Below are positions 1-7,658 of a stretch of DNA of 14,859 nucleotides, piece after piece; positions within the stretch are counted from its first letter, which is position 1; each line of letters opens with the position of its first letter. The stretch is from NCBI GenBank assembly GCA_003647715.1, contig QMNJ01000023.1, positions 1 through 14,859 of the forward strand, given 5' to 3'. A program made the position numbers and the translations under genes. The notes beneath the pieces are model-generated. The model saw only the letters and a list, made by a program, of their open reading frames with translations, did no database searches and was not told the origin of the DNA. Source of the stretch: Candidatus Coatesiibacteriota bacterium (GTDB lineage: Bacteria > RBG-13-66-14 > B26-G2).

Positions 1-23
1 ATCATATATTATTTAGTAAATTT

Positions 24-50
24 ATGGTAAGAAGTGGTAATTAGTGGTAA
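24..50 (+). promoter_or_regulatory. Probable MraZ operator: three TGGTA boxes at 10-base spacing
   Basis: TGGTAA occurs at 25-30, 35-40 and 45-50, each box one helical turn from the next. The last two copies extend to AGTGGTAA. MraZ proteins are known to bind arrays of TGGGN-type boxes separated by five bases just upstream of their own gene, so the position, number and spacing match, although the fourth base is T rather than G. The last box runs into TAAGG (48-52), the only Shine-Dalgarno-like stretch before mraZ, so bound protein could cover the 5' end of the message or the promoter-proximal region. That this is an MraZ site is inference from spacing and position. The promoter itself is not visible and may lie left of the window. 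Confidence 0.6.
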
Positions 51-62
51 GGTTTTAATCTT

Positions 63-518
63 ATGAACCAATATGCATTTATAGGTCAATATAGACATGC
101 AATGGACGATAAGGGTAGGATTCTAATCCCCAAGCCCTTTCGTTCAGATGGAGATGGTAATCAGATATCATCATATGTTCTCACTATGGGATACGAACCC
201 TGCCTGTGTCTGTTTCCAAAACGAAAGTGGCTTCAAATTGTATCTGATATAACCAGAACACCGCCCACCGATGACTTCGGGCGATTATTTCTTCGTAAGG
301 TTCTCTCCAGAGCCGTCTATCAGAATCCCGACAAGATAGGCAGGATTATTGTTCCTCAAGAGCTCAGGTCTTATGCAGAACTTGACTCGGATGTTTTCAT
401 CAATGGCGTCATAGATAAGATTGAGATATGGGATATCACTGTGTGGGAGCAATATATGAAAAGCGTTAGGGATAATAAGGAGGAACTGGATAGAAAGTTC
501 ATGGAATTAGGTTTTTAG
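63..518 (+). CDS. mraZ: MraZ, transcriptional regulator of the dcw operon
   Basis: A protein of 151 residues, the usual size for MraZ, which is a ring-forming DNA-binding protein of the AbrB/SpoVT fold that autoregulates the dcw operon. Both tandem half-domains are visible. The first has DDKGRILIPKPFR (residues 15-27) and the second DKIGRIIVPQELR (residues 90-102). Each carries the R-x-x-x-P-x-x-x-R pattern whose arginines contact the TGGGN boxes in the family. It is first in the operon, directly behind three TGGTA boxes, as expected for an autoregulator. The ATG at 63 is the first start after the weak TAAGG Shine-Dalgarno. The stop at 516-518 directly abuts the rsmH ATG, so the two are probably translationally coupled. 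The family assignment is secure; direct repression of this operon is inferred. Confidence 0.95.
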   Translation: MNQYAFIGQYRHAMDDKGRILIPKPFRSDGDGNQISSYVLTMGYEPCLCLFPKRKWLQIVSDITRTPPTDDFGRLFLRKVLSRAVYQNPDKIGRIIVPQELRSYAELDSDVFINGVIDKIEIWDITVWEQYMKSVRDNKEELDRKFMELGF

Positions 519-1418
519 ATGAGCACGATGGTAGAGATAAAACATCGTCCTGTGCTTGTAGATAAGGTAGTTGACCTTATGAATCCTGAGTGCGGGAAGG
601 TCTTTGTTGATGCAACTGTTGGAGACGGTGGTCATTCTCTTGCGCTTTTTGAAAGATGTGAGGACATAAGAATAATTGCTATAGACAGAGACCCTGAAGC
701 AATAAAACGCTCTAAGATGTTTCTTGAATCGTATGGTGATAGAGTTGAATTTCATAATATTAACTTCATTGAGATTGATAGAGTGGTTTCCTATTTCGTA
801 GATGGAGTCATATTTGACCTCGGGCTCTCCACATTTCAGATATTTGATGATAAAAGGGGTTTTAGTTTCGGGAGGAACTCTCCCCTTGATATGGGTATGG
901 ACGAAGGTGCGATGTCGGTAGAGCATTTTATCAACAGTGCTTCTCCCGATGAGATTGCAGATGTTCTGTATCAGTATGGTGGTGAGAGAAAATCAAGGAG
1001 GATTGCCAGGAGAATAGTATCTGAGAGAGAGAAAGAGCCAATAATGACCACCTCCCGATTGGCGACAATTGTCAAGTGTGCATACCCTCCTGGGTATCAC
1101 AGAATACACCCCGCCACACGCACATTCCAGGCGCTGAGAATCTGGGCAAACAGCGAACTCAATCATCTCAGGGTCGCTCTCCCAAAGGCGTTGAGGGTAA
1201 TAAGACCGGGTGGTGTTGTAGTGGTTATTTCTTACCATTCTTTGGAGGACAGGATAGTGAAGGTAGAATTCGCCAGGACAGCTGAAAGTGCAGAATACGA
1301 GTTGATTACCAGAAAGCCAATAACACCTGACAGGAGTGAGATATTGAATAATAGAAGCTCCAGGTCTGCTAAGTTGAGGGCGATTAAGAGGTCTGATAGC
1401 AGGAAGAGAGGGAGTTGA
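519..1418 (+). CDS. rsmH: RsmH (MraW), 16S rRNA N4-methyltransferase for C1402
   Basis: RsmH uses SAM to methylate N4 of C1402 in 16S rRNA at the ribosomal P site. It is a cytoplasmic rRNA enzyme that rides in dcw operons. The 299 residues include the N-terminal HRPVLVDKVV, the SAM-binding VDATVGDGGHS, DLGLSTFQ followed by RGFSF, the PLDM element at 122-125, the C-terminal half motif GGVVVVISYHSLEDRIVK, and the terminal SSRSAKLRAIKR, which matches the family RSAKLR signature. One position is odd: residue 126 is Gly where the family usually reads PLDMRMD. The start ATG directly follows the mraZ stop; an in-frame ATG at 528 is a less likely alternative. The methyltransferase assignment is confident. 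Confidence 0.96.
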   Translation: MSTMVEIKHRPVLVDKVVDLMNPECGKVFVDATVGDGGHSLALFERCEDIRIIAIDRDPEAIKRSKMFLESYGDRVEFHNINFIEIDRVVSYFVDGVIFDLGLSTFQIFDDKRGFSFGRNSPLDMGMDEGAMSVEHFINSASPDEIADVLYQYGGERKSRRIARRIVSEREKEPIMTTSRLATIVKCAYPPGYHRIHPATRTFQALRIWANSELNHLRVALPKALRVIRPGGVVVVISYHSLEDRIVKVEFARTAESAEYELITRKPITPDRSEILNNRSSRSAKLRAIKRSDSRKRGS

Positions 1419-1429
1419 CGGAGATAGAT

Positions 1430-1753
1430 ATGAATTTTGAGTTTGATAGAGATGTTGTGTTGAAGAGAAGAAGCAGGAGAGGGTTTCTGTTGTTTGTCTT
1501 ACTCTTTTTAGGGTTTTTCGCTCTCGTTATTTTATACACATACCAGTATAATAAAGTCGTAGAACTTAACTATGAGATAATGACTATTCAGAAAGAGATA
1601 AATCGCGTAAATCTTGAAAGGCAGAGATTAGAAGGCGAGTGCAACATGCATATTTATAGGGTCATTCATGATGAGATGTCAGGTTATAGAATCCCTGATA
1701 TGGATGATATGGTGTGGATTAAAGAGCCGAGATGGATGAGGTATGTGAAGTGA
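1430..1753 (+). CDS. ftsL: FtsL-like septal membrane protein
   Basis: A small bitopic protein of 107 residues placed between rsmH and ftsI, the standard ftsL position. The N-terminus is short and very basic (KRRSRR at 12-17). One membrane helix spans about 18-38, then a heptad-like coiled coil spans about 40-70. The tail reads GYRIPDMDDMVWI, resembling the conserved end of FtsL-family proteins. FtsL normally forms a periplasmic complex with FtsQ and DivIC/FtsB that activates FtsW-FtsI. I prefer the ATG at 1430 because GGAG (1420-1423) sits six bases upstream. A TTG at 1415 that overlaps the rsmH stop would add five residues. Sequence conservation in this family is low, so the call rests on topology plus position. 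Confidence 0.85.
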   Translation: MNFEFDRDVVLKRRSRRGFLLFVLLFLGFFALVILYTYQYNKVVELNYEIMTIQKEINRVNLERQRLEGECNMHIYRVIHDEMSGYRIPDMDDMVWIKEPRWMRYVK

Positions 1754-3813
1754 TAAGGCGGGTTAATATTATTTGGTTGGTATTGGTCACTATGTTCGGC
1801 GTCATCTGGTTCAGAACCTTTCAACTTCAGGTTATAGAGTCAGATATCTATAAAAAGATGGCAGATGACCTCCATTCTGTGAACGAGAGTTTGCCCGCCA
1901 AGAGAGGAACTATCTATGATAGAGAGAACCGTATTCTAGCCACTGAACGGCAGGTATTCTCCTGTTATGCTCTTACTAACACGATATTGAATAAACGGTC
2001 ATTCGCCAGAAAGGTTTCTGATGTTCTTATGATGGATTATTCAACTGTTTTAAAGAGAGTGACAGATTATCATAGATTTGTCTGGATAAAGAGGAATCTA
2101 ACCCCTGAAGAGGTGAAGCGATTAAGAGCCGAGAAGATAGAGGGGTTGAGATTGTATGCTGATATCGGAAGAAACTACCCTTATTCTGAGACCTGCTGTC
2201 ATGTTTTAGGTTTTGTAGATGTGGAAGGTAAGTCGGCAGGCGGTGTAGAGAGTTATTTTAGTAAATATTTAAGGGGTTTTCCAGGTTTAAGAGTGTCTCA
2301 TAGAGATGGGATAGGAAGGGTTCTATGGGCACTATCATCAGGAGGAGTCAGTCCGCAGAATGGGTGTGACCTCTATTTAACTATTGATGTTCGCCTCCAG
2401 AGGGTCTGTGAAAACATCATTGCAACTTTAGCTGAGAAGAATAAGGCAAGAGGGGCAGTAGCAATAGTCCTTGACCTTAAAGAGAATGAAATTCTGTCGC
2501 TTGTATCATATCCAATGTATGACCCGAACGAGTATAATAAATACTCACAAAGAGAGTGGATGAACAGGGCTGTCTCAATGGTTTTTGAGCCCGGCTCAGT
2601 TATGAAACCCGTAATAATGGCTCTAGCCATAAACGATATGCGTGTGAACCCAATGGTAGCAGTTGATTGTTCAAAGCCAATCATTACCCCTTGGGGTGAG
2701 ATTAACGATTTTATGGAGCATAAAGATATACTAACGCTTCCAGAGATTCTTGTGTGGTCAAGTAATATCGGTATTTCAAAGCTATCAGCGAGTTTGGATG
2801 GCGAACGAATATATGAGTATTTAGAGAATCTTAATTTCGGTAGAAGAGTTGGTATTGGTCTTCCTGGGGAGGCAAGTGGAATACTAAATAGAGATTGGAT
2901 AAATAATAGATATGGAAAGATGTATGTATCTTTTGGGCAGGGCATTGGGGTTACTGCAATTCAGGTTGTTAGTGCCTATGCCTGTATTGCCAATGGAGGA
3001 GTGTGGAAGACACCCAGATTGATAAGATATATAAAAGATGGTGAGAAGGTGGTTTATGAACCAGTGATTGAAGAGAGGAGAGTTCTGTCCGAGACAACCT
3101 GTAATTATATAAAGGCGGCGATGGATAGGGTCGTAAGTGAGGGATTCGCGAAAGAGGCATTTATCTCTGGCTACAGAGTTGCAGGTAAGACCGGAACAGC
3201 AGAGAAGATGTCAAGAGACGGCGAGGGCGAGAAGTATTTTTCCCAGATGGTTGCATTCTTCCCCTCTGATGACCCAGCATATCTGGTATTTGTCCTCTTT
3301 GATGAGCCAGAGTATCCATTCTTTGGAAGCAGGGTGGCTGCACCTGCCATAAAGGAGATTATTACCAATATAATCCTTCTCTACAATCTTCCGCCAATGT
3401 ATAAGTATCTCTATTCATATCCAGAGGTTTTAGTTTCCAAGAGGGGAGATATACCAAATTTCGTTGACTTGAAGCTTGCTGATGCATACAGGATAGCTCT
3501 TGAAAACGGTTTGTATCCAGTGTTTACCAATAGAGGAGACAGGGTAAAGAAGCAATTTCAGGGAGTTGATGATAAGATGTCGGGCGTTATAGAGTTGATA
3601 CTCGGGGGTGATGGAATGCCATATATGGTGGGATTACCTTCTGGTTATGCGCTCTCTTATCTTGTGAGGGAGGGTTATGAATATAAGATTTTGGGGGATG
3701 GTGATACTGTAGTTGAGCAGAAGGTTGATGAGGGGGGTGTGATTATTTTGAGGTTGGGGGATATTGCCTTGCTAAAAGAGAGGGAGTTAGATGAATCAAA
3801 TGAAAGTGCTTGA
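1732..3813 (+). CDS. ftsI: FtsI/PBP class B septal transpeptidase with two PASTA domains
   Basis: A D,D-transpeptidase that cross-links septal peptidoglycan outside the membrane as FtsW's partner. It has one N-terminal membrane anchor (about 11-27), a dimerisation/pedestal domain opening with AKRGTIYDR (56-64), and a transpeptidase domain with all three penicillin-binding motifs: S289-V-M-K292, S343-S-N345 and K486-T-G488. Two PASTA repeats follow, at about 572-624 and 628-680, giving 693 residues against roughly 590 for PASTA-less enzymes. PASTA repeats in this class are known from PBP2x-type proteins. The ATG at 1732 overlaps ftsL by 22 bases. A GTG at 1750, forming a GTGA overlap with the ftsL stop and preceded by GAGG at 1738-1741, is an equally good or better start. 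The 3' end overlaps murF by 23 bases. Confidence 0.95.
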   Translation: MDEVCEVIRRVNIIWLVLVTMFGVIWFRTFQLQVIESDIYKKMADDLHSVNESLPAKRGTIYDRENRILATERQVFSCYALTNTILNKRSFARKVSDVLMMDYSTVLKRVTDYHRFVWIKRNLTPEEVKRLRAEKIEGLRLYADIGRNYPYSETCCHVLGFVDVEGKSAGGVESYFSKYLRGFPGLRVSHRDGIGRVLWALSSGGVSPQNGCDLYLTIDVRLQRVCENIIATLAEKNKARGAVAIVLDLKENEILSLVSYPMYDPNEYNKYSQREWMNRAVSMVFEPGSVMKPVIMALAINDMRVNPMVAVDCSKPIITPWGEINDFMEHKDILTLPEILVWSSNIGISKLSASLDGERIYEYLENLNFGRRVGIGLPGEASGILNRDWINNRYGKMYVSFGQGIGVTAIQVVSAYACIANGGVWKTPRLIRYIKDGEKVVYEPVIEERRVLSETTCNYIKAAMDRVVSEGFAKEAFISGYRVAGKTGTAEKMSRDGEGEKYFSQMVAFFPSDDPAYLVFVLFDEPEYPFFGSRVAAPAIKEIITNIILLYNLPPMYKYLYSYPEVLVSKRGDIPNFVDLKLADAYRIALENGLYPVFTNRGDRVKKQFQGVDDKMSGVIELILGGDGMPYMVGLPSGYALSYLVREGYEYKILGDGDTVVEQKVDEGGVIILRLGDIALLKERELDESNESA

Positions 3814-5194
3814 GAAGATAGAGGCATTAGAGATTATTAATACTATTGGTGGTGTCTTGTTATCGGGGTCTGAGAGGGCATACTTCAGAGGGGTAAGCAT
3901 TGACTCCAGAACTATTGAACATGGTGAGGTCTTCTTCGCTATAGAGGGTAAGAATTTTGATGGTCATGATTTTGTGAATAATGCGATTGAGAAGGGTGCT
4001 AAAGGCGTTGTCATATCAAAACCAGTAGGCACGGTGAGAGATGATGTGAGTGTGATACTGGTAGATGATACCCTGAAGGCGCTACAAAAACTGGCGAGGT
4101 TCTTTAGAAGGGGGATTGATTGCCCTGTGGTTGCTATCACTGGAACTGCCGGGAAGACGACTACAAAGGAGATTGCAGCTGAGGTGTTGTCAGTGAAATT
4201 TAGGGTTCATAAAAATGTTGGGAATATAAATAATGAATATGGTGTTCCATTGACACTTCTGTCAACTCCCCCCTACTCCACTATGCTGGTTATGGAGGTG
4301 GGAATAAATCAGGTGGGTGAGATGAAGGTTATATCCGATATTGTCATGCCTACCACTGCCATCGTCACTAATATTGGTCCAGGGCACATCGGCTACTTCG
4401 GCAGTGTGGAGAGAATAGCCAGAGAAAAAGAGCAGTTGTTTCTCCGTCTCCCAAGGGATGGATACGCCATACTTAATGCCGATGACCCCTATACCTGTCA
4501 GTTTTCTACATTCGCTAGAAAGATAACCTACGGAATTGATAAAGATGCGGATATTATGCCGGATGATTTGGAGGAGGTGGGAGTTGAGGGAGTGAGATTT
4601 AGGATTGAAGGCGTTGATTTCTATCTACATCTCCCTGGAAGACATAACCTTTATAATGCCCTGGGTGCAATTGCCTGTGGGTGTGCCTATAATATTAAAA
4701 TTTCAGATATGGTAGAGGCGGTTTCATCGGTAAAAGCAGTTGACTCAAGGATGGAGATTGAACAGGTAGGTGGCATCATACTGGTGAATGATGCTTATAA
4801 TGCCAATCCGCTATCTATGCGCTCTTCAATATCGTGGTTTGTGCGTCAACCGTATGAAAGGCATATTCTGGTTCTGGGTGATATGCTGGAACTTGGTGAA
4901 TTTGGTGAGGAGGAGCATATCAGAATGGGGGAATACATTGCAGAATTACATAATGCAGGCATGGTTGACCTTCTGTTCACCACAGGTGAACTCGGAAGGT
5001 TTATATCTGAATCGGCGGGTAGGGTCTCATCAAAAGATGACTGGATTGTGAATGTTGATAAGGGTTGTTTAAAAGATGACTTACTAAAAGTGCTTAAAAA
5101 GGGAGACAGCATATTGTTCAAGGCGTCTCGGGTCATTGCTCTTGACGAGGTGTTTAGAGAAATCCTTTCAGATTTCAATCGGGAAGAGAGGTAG
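3791..5194 (+). CDS. murF: MurF, UDP-MurNAc-tripeptide:D-Ala-D-Ala ligase
   Basis: An ATP-dependent cytoplasmic ligase that adds D-Ala-D-Ala to UDP-MurNAc-tripeptide. The 467 residues have the three-domain Mur ligase plan. The N-terminal substrate domain has GVSIDSRTIEHGEVFFAIEG. The ATPase domain has the P-loop G118-TAGKT-T124 followed by TKE, then NVGNINNEYGVPLTLL, a pattern typical of MurF rather than MurE, then EVGINQVGEM and TNIGPGHIGYFGS. The C-terminal domain has NDAYNANPLSMR. The AREKEQL lysine fits the carbamylated family lysine. The ATG at 3791 follows GGAG (3783-3786), with another ATG at 3800. It starts inside the ftsI 3' end, in the place where most dcw clusters carry murE first. 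The family is certain; MurF over MurE is strongly supported by the NxNNxxGxPLTLL element. Confidence 0.95.
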   Translation: MNQMKVLEKIEALEIINTIGGVLLSGSERAYFRGVSIDSRTIEHGEVFFAIEGKNFDGHDFVNNAIEKGAKGVVISKPVGTVRDDVSVILVDDTLKALQKLARFFRRGIDCPVVAITGTAGKTTTKEIAAEVLSVKFRVHKNVGNINNEYGVPLTLLSTPPYSTMLVMEVGINQVGEMKVISDIVMPTTAIVTNIGPGHIGYFGSVERIAREKEQLFLRLPRDGYAILNADDPYTCQFSTFARKITYGIDKDADIMPDDLEEVGVEGVRFRIEGVDFYLHLPGRHNLYNALGAIACGCAYNIKISDMVEAVSSVKAVDSRMEIEQVGGIILVNDAYNANPLSMRSSISWFVRQPYERHILVLGDMLELGEFGEEEHIRMGEYIAELHNAGMVDLLFTTGELGRFISESAGRVSSKDDWIVNVDKGCLKDDLLKVLKKGDSILFKASRVIALDEVFREILSDFNREER

Positions 5195-5196
5195 TG

Positions 5197-6285
5197 ATGT
5201 TATACCATTTTTTATATCCTTTGAAGGAGCACTGGTTCATTCTCAACCTGTTCAGATATATAACATTCAGAACTGCTTATGCAACAATTACTGCATTTCT
5301 TATCTGCTTCCTTTTAGGTCCCTATTTTATACGCCTTCTTAAGAGAATTCAGGGAAATGGAGCTATAAGAGAGGATGTTCCTGAAAGACACATTAACAAG
5401 ATAGGAACGCCTTCTATGGGTGGTGTGTTTATTCTTTTTTCTATTGTGGTGAGTGTCCTTCTCTGGGCTGACTTAACAAATAGGTATATACTTTTTGCTC
5501 TGGCAACTACTACAGTTATGGGATTTATTGGTTTCGTGGATGACTACCTCAAGTTGATTGTGAAGAAACCTGCGGGTCTTGGGGTGCGGTATAAGTTTCC
5601 CATTGAGATGCTCATAGGTCTTACTGTCGGTTTTATACTCTATTTCTATCCATTCTCTGATGGCTTTTCAACCGTAGTAACTGTTCCATTCTTCAAGGAA
5701 ATTGTTATAAATTTAGGTATTCTATATATACTCTTTGTTTCTCTTGTAATAGTCGGCTCTGCTAATGCTGTGAATCTGACAGATGGGTTGGACGGTCTGG
5801 CTATCGGTATAATTGTGTTTGCGTCAATCGCCTATGGGGGTATGGCTTATGTGGTGGGAAACATAAAGTTTGCTACATATCTGCAGATTCTATTTGTGAA
5901 GGGAACAGGGGAACTTACAGTTTTTATGGGCGCCATACTCGGTGCTTCAATAGGTTTTCTCTGGTTCAATACATATCCTGCTGAGGTATTTATGGGTGAT
6001 ACTGGTTCACTGTCACTTGGAACTGCAATAGGGACCACTGCGGTTTTGATAAAACAGGAACTATTGCTGGTGATTGTAGGTGGGGTTTTTGTCATTGAGG
6101 CATTATCGGTTATGCTTCAGGTTGTGTATTTCAAGTTGAGTGGAGGAAGGCGCCTATTCAAGATGTCACCAATTCACCACCACTTTGAGCTGAAGGGCAT
6201 TCCTGAACCAAAGGTGATTGTGAGGTTCTGGATAGTGGCAGCAATATTCGCCATATTGAGTTTGAGCACCCTGAAGATAAGGTAG
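5197..6285 (+). CDS. mraY: MraY, phospho-MurNAc-pentapeptide transferase
   Basis: An integral membrane enzyme that moves phospho-MurNAc-pentapeptide from UDP to undecaprenyl phosphate, making lipid I. The 362 residues contain about ten hydrophobic segments and every family signature: IREDVPERHINKIGTPSMGG, the metal-linked FVDDYLK (Asp115-Asp116), AVNLTDGLDGLAIG (Asp196, Asp199), FMGDTGSLSLG (Asp268) and the PIHHHFELKG triad (His327-329). The ATG at 5197 is chosen because GAGAGG (5186-5191) sits five bases upstream. A GTG at 5194, sharing a base with the murF stop, would add one residue but leave only two bases to the same site. Tight spacing to murF suggests coupling. Confidence 0.97.
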   Translation: MLYHFLYPLKEHWFILNLFRYITFRTAYATITAFLICFLLGPYFIRLLKRIQGNGAIREDVPERHINKIGTPSMGGVFILFSIVVSVLLWADLTNRYILFALATTTVMGFIGFVDDYLKLIVKKPAGLGVRYKFPIEMLIGLTVGFILYFYPFSDGFSTVVTVPFFKEIVINLGILYILFVSLVIVGSANAVNLTDGLDGLAIGIIVFASIAYGGMAYVVGNIKFATYLQILFVKGTGELTVFMGAILGASIGFLWFNTYPAEVFMGDTGSLSLGTAIGTTAVLIKQELLLVIVGGVFVIEALSVMLQVVYFKLSGGRRLFKMSPIHHHFELKGIPEPKVIVRFWIVAAIFAILSLSTLKIR

Positions 6286-6296
6286 GATTTCAAGGA

Positions 6297-7658
6297 ATGG
6301 ATTTTAAGGGTAAAAGAGTGATTGTTATAGGTATGGCAAGAGCAGGCATGTCCGCAATTGAACTATTGATGAAGGAGGGGGCTGATGTTGTGGGCGTAGA
6401 TGTAAAAGAGGAAGGAATGCTTGAGGGTGCTGACTGGTTAAGAGAGAGAGGTGTTAAGGTAGTAGGCGGTGGATACAGTGAAGAAATGCTTGATGGTGTG
6501 GACATGGTAGTCAAGAGTCCTGGGGTAGAAATGACCGACAATCTGGTGAGTGAAGCGCTAAAGAGGGGAATAATGGTTATAGATGAGCTTGAACTAGCAT
6601 ACAATAACCTGAAGACAGATGAGGTGATTGCTGTAACCGGCACCAATGGTAAGTCAACCACAGTGAGCTTAATCGGTCATATTCTGAATGTAGCGGGCTT
6701 CAAAGCGTTCACAGCGGGCAATATTGGTGACCCCCTATCAGCACATGCGGATGAGGAAGCTCAATTCGCAGTGGTTGAGGTGTCAACCTTCCAATTAGAG
6801 GCAATTGAGCGTTTCAAACCCCGCATCGGCATTCTTCTAAACATTACACCGGACCATCTTATAAGACATAAAGAAATGGAGAATTACATAGACCTTAAGT
6901 TCAGGTTATTTGATAACCAGATGCGTGATGAATATGCTATTTTGAATATGGATGATGCGATTGTGTGGGACAGAAAGGGGAGGGTTAAATCACAGGTCTT
7001 GCCGTTTACGAGAGGATTACTTGAAGGCGACGGTGCATGGGTAGATGACGGGTTTATTAAAGTTAGCATTTACTCAAAACCTGTTGAGATCATTGATACA
7101 GAAGAGATTTCACTAAAGGGTCCACATAATCTGGAGAATTGTCTTGCATCGGCTCTTGCCTGTTTCATAGCTGGTGCTGATGTTGAAAAGATTGCTGAGG
7201 GTATTAAGACATTTAGAGGTCTTCCACACCGTATGGAGTATGTCTGTAGTATAAACAATATCAGTTTCTACAACGATTCTAAAGCAACAAATCCTGCGAG
7301 TATGGAGATGGCTTTGAGGTCGTTTGAGGGTGATATTGTCCTCATTGCCGGTGGTATAGATAAAGGTGTTGATTTCAGTCATCTTCGTGGGCTGGTGTCA
7401 GAGAAGGTGAGGGTGATGGTGCTTTTGGGAGAGGCGAGAGAGAAGATGGCAAAGGCATTTAACAGCACCACTAAATTGGTTTTTTCAGAGAGTATGGAAG
7501 AGGCGGTAGAGAAGGCATTTGAAGAGTCACAAGGGAGCGGTGTGGTGCTTTTATCCCCCGGTTGCGCTTCATTTGATATGTTCACTGACTTTGAGGATAG
7601 AGGTGAAAGGTTTAAGAGAGCGGTGAGGTTATTGAATAGGTCTTATGGGGGTAGTTAA
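6297..7658 (+). CDS. murD: MurD, UDP-MurNAc-L-Ala:D-Glu ligase
   Basis: An ATP-dependent cytoplasmic ligase that adds D-glutamate to UDP-MurNAc-L-alanine. The 453 residues match the family length. An N-terminal Rossmann-like uracil-binding domain starts with GKRVIVIGMARAGMSA and later carries VVKSPGV. The central ATPase domain has the P-loop G115-TNGKS-T121, then EVSTFQLE and NITPDHLIRH. A YIDLKFRLF segment carries the lysine expected to be carbamylated. The C-terminal domain has YNDSKATNP and the MurD-typical LSPGCASFDMFTDFEDRG. It starts 11 bases after mraY, with AGGA at 6284-6287 as the ribosome site. The DSKATN and SPGCASFD motifs separate it clearly from MurC, MurE and MurF. Confidence 0.97.
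   Translation: MDFKGKRVIVIGMARAGMSAIELLMKEGADVVGVDVKEEGMLEGADWLRERGVKVVGGGYSEEMLDGVDMVVKSPGVEMTDNLVSEALKRGIMVIDELELAYNNLKTDEVIAVTGTNGKSTTVSLIGHILNVAGFKAFTAGNIGDPLSAHADEEAQFAVVEVSTFQLEAIERFKPRIGILLNITPDHLIRHKEMENYIDLKFRLFDNQMRDEYAILNMDDAIVWDRKGRVKSQVLPFTRGLLEGDGAWVDDGFIKVSIYSKPVEIIDTEEISLKGPHNLENCLASALACFIAGADVEKIAEGIKTFRGLPHRMEYVCSINNISFYNDSKATNPASMEMALRSFEGDIVLIAGGIDKGVDFSHLRGLVSEKVRVMVLLGEAREKMAKAFNSTTKLVFSESMEEAVEKAFEESQGSGVVLLSPGCASFDMFTDFEDRGERFKRAVRLLNRSYGGS

Noticed and set aside
5..10. TATATT as a -10 element for the mraZ promoter.
   Set aside because: No -35 can be seen because the window starts here, and such AT-rich hexamers are common by chance.
13..19. TTAGTAA as a fourth MraZ box.
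   Set aside because: It differs from TGGTAA and is out of the 10-base phase by one base.
507..926. A 139-codon open frame on the minus strand.
   Set aside because: It lies opposite mraZ/rsmH, whose protein motifs are unmistakable; no ribosome site or recognisable domain supports it.
1415..1429. A TTG start for ftsL overlapping the rsmH stop.
   Set aside because: The ATG at 1430 has GGAG at ideal distance; TTG is possible but weaker.
2373..2945. A 190-codon open frame on the minus strand.
   Set aside because: It is antisense to the ftsI transpeptidase domain, with low-complexity Ser/Ile-rich content typical of a shadow frame.
3791..5194. The ligase after ftsI as MurE, given its usual position.
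   Set aside because: NVGNINNEYGVPLTLL and NDAYNANPLSMR are MurF patterns, and the MurE P-loop form TGTNGKTT is replaced by TGTAGKTT followed by TKE.
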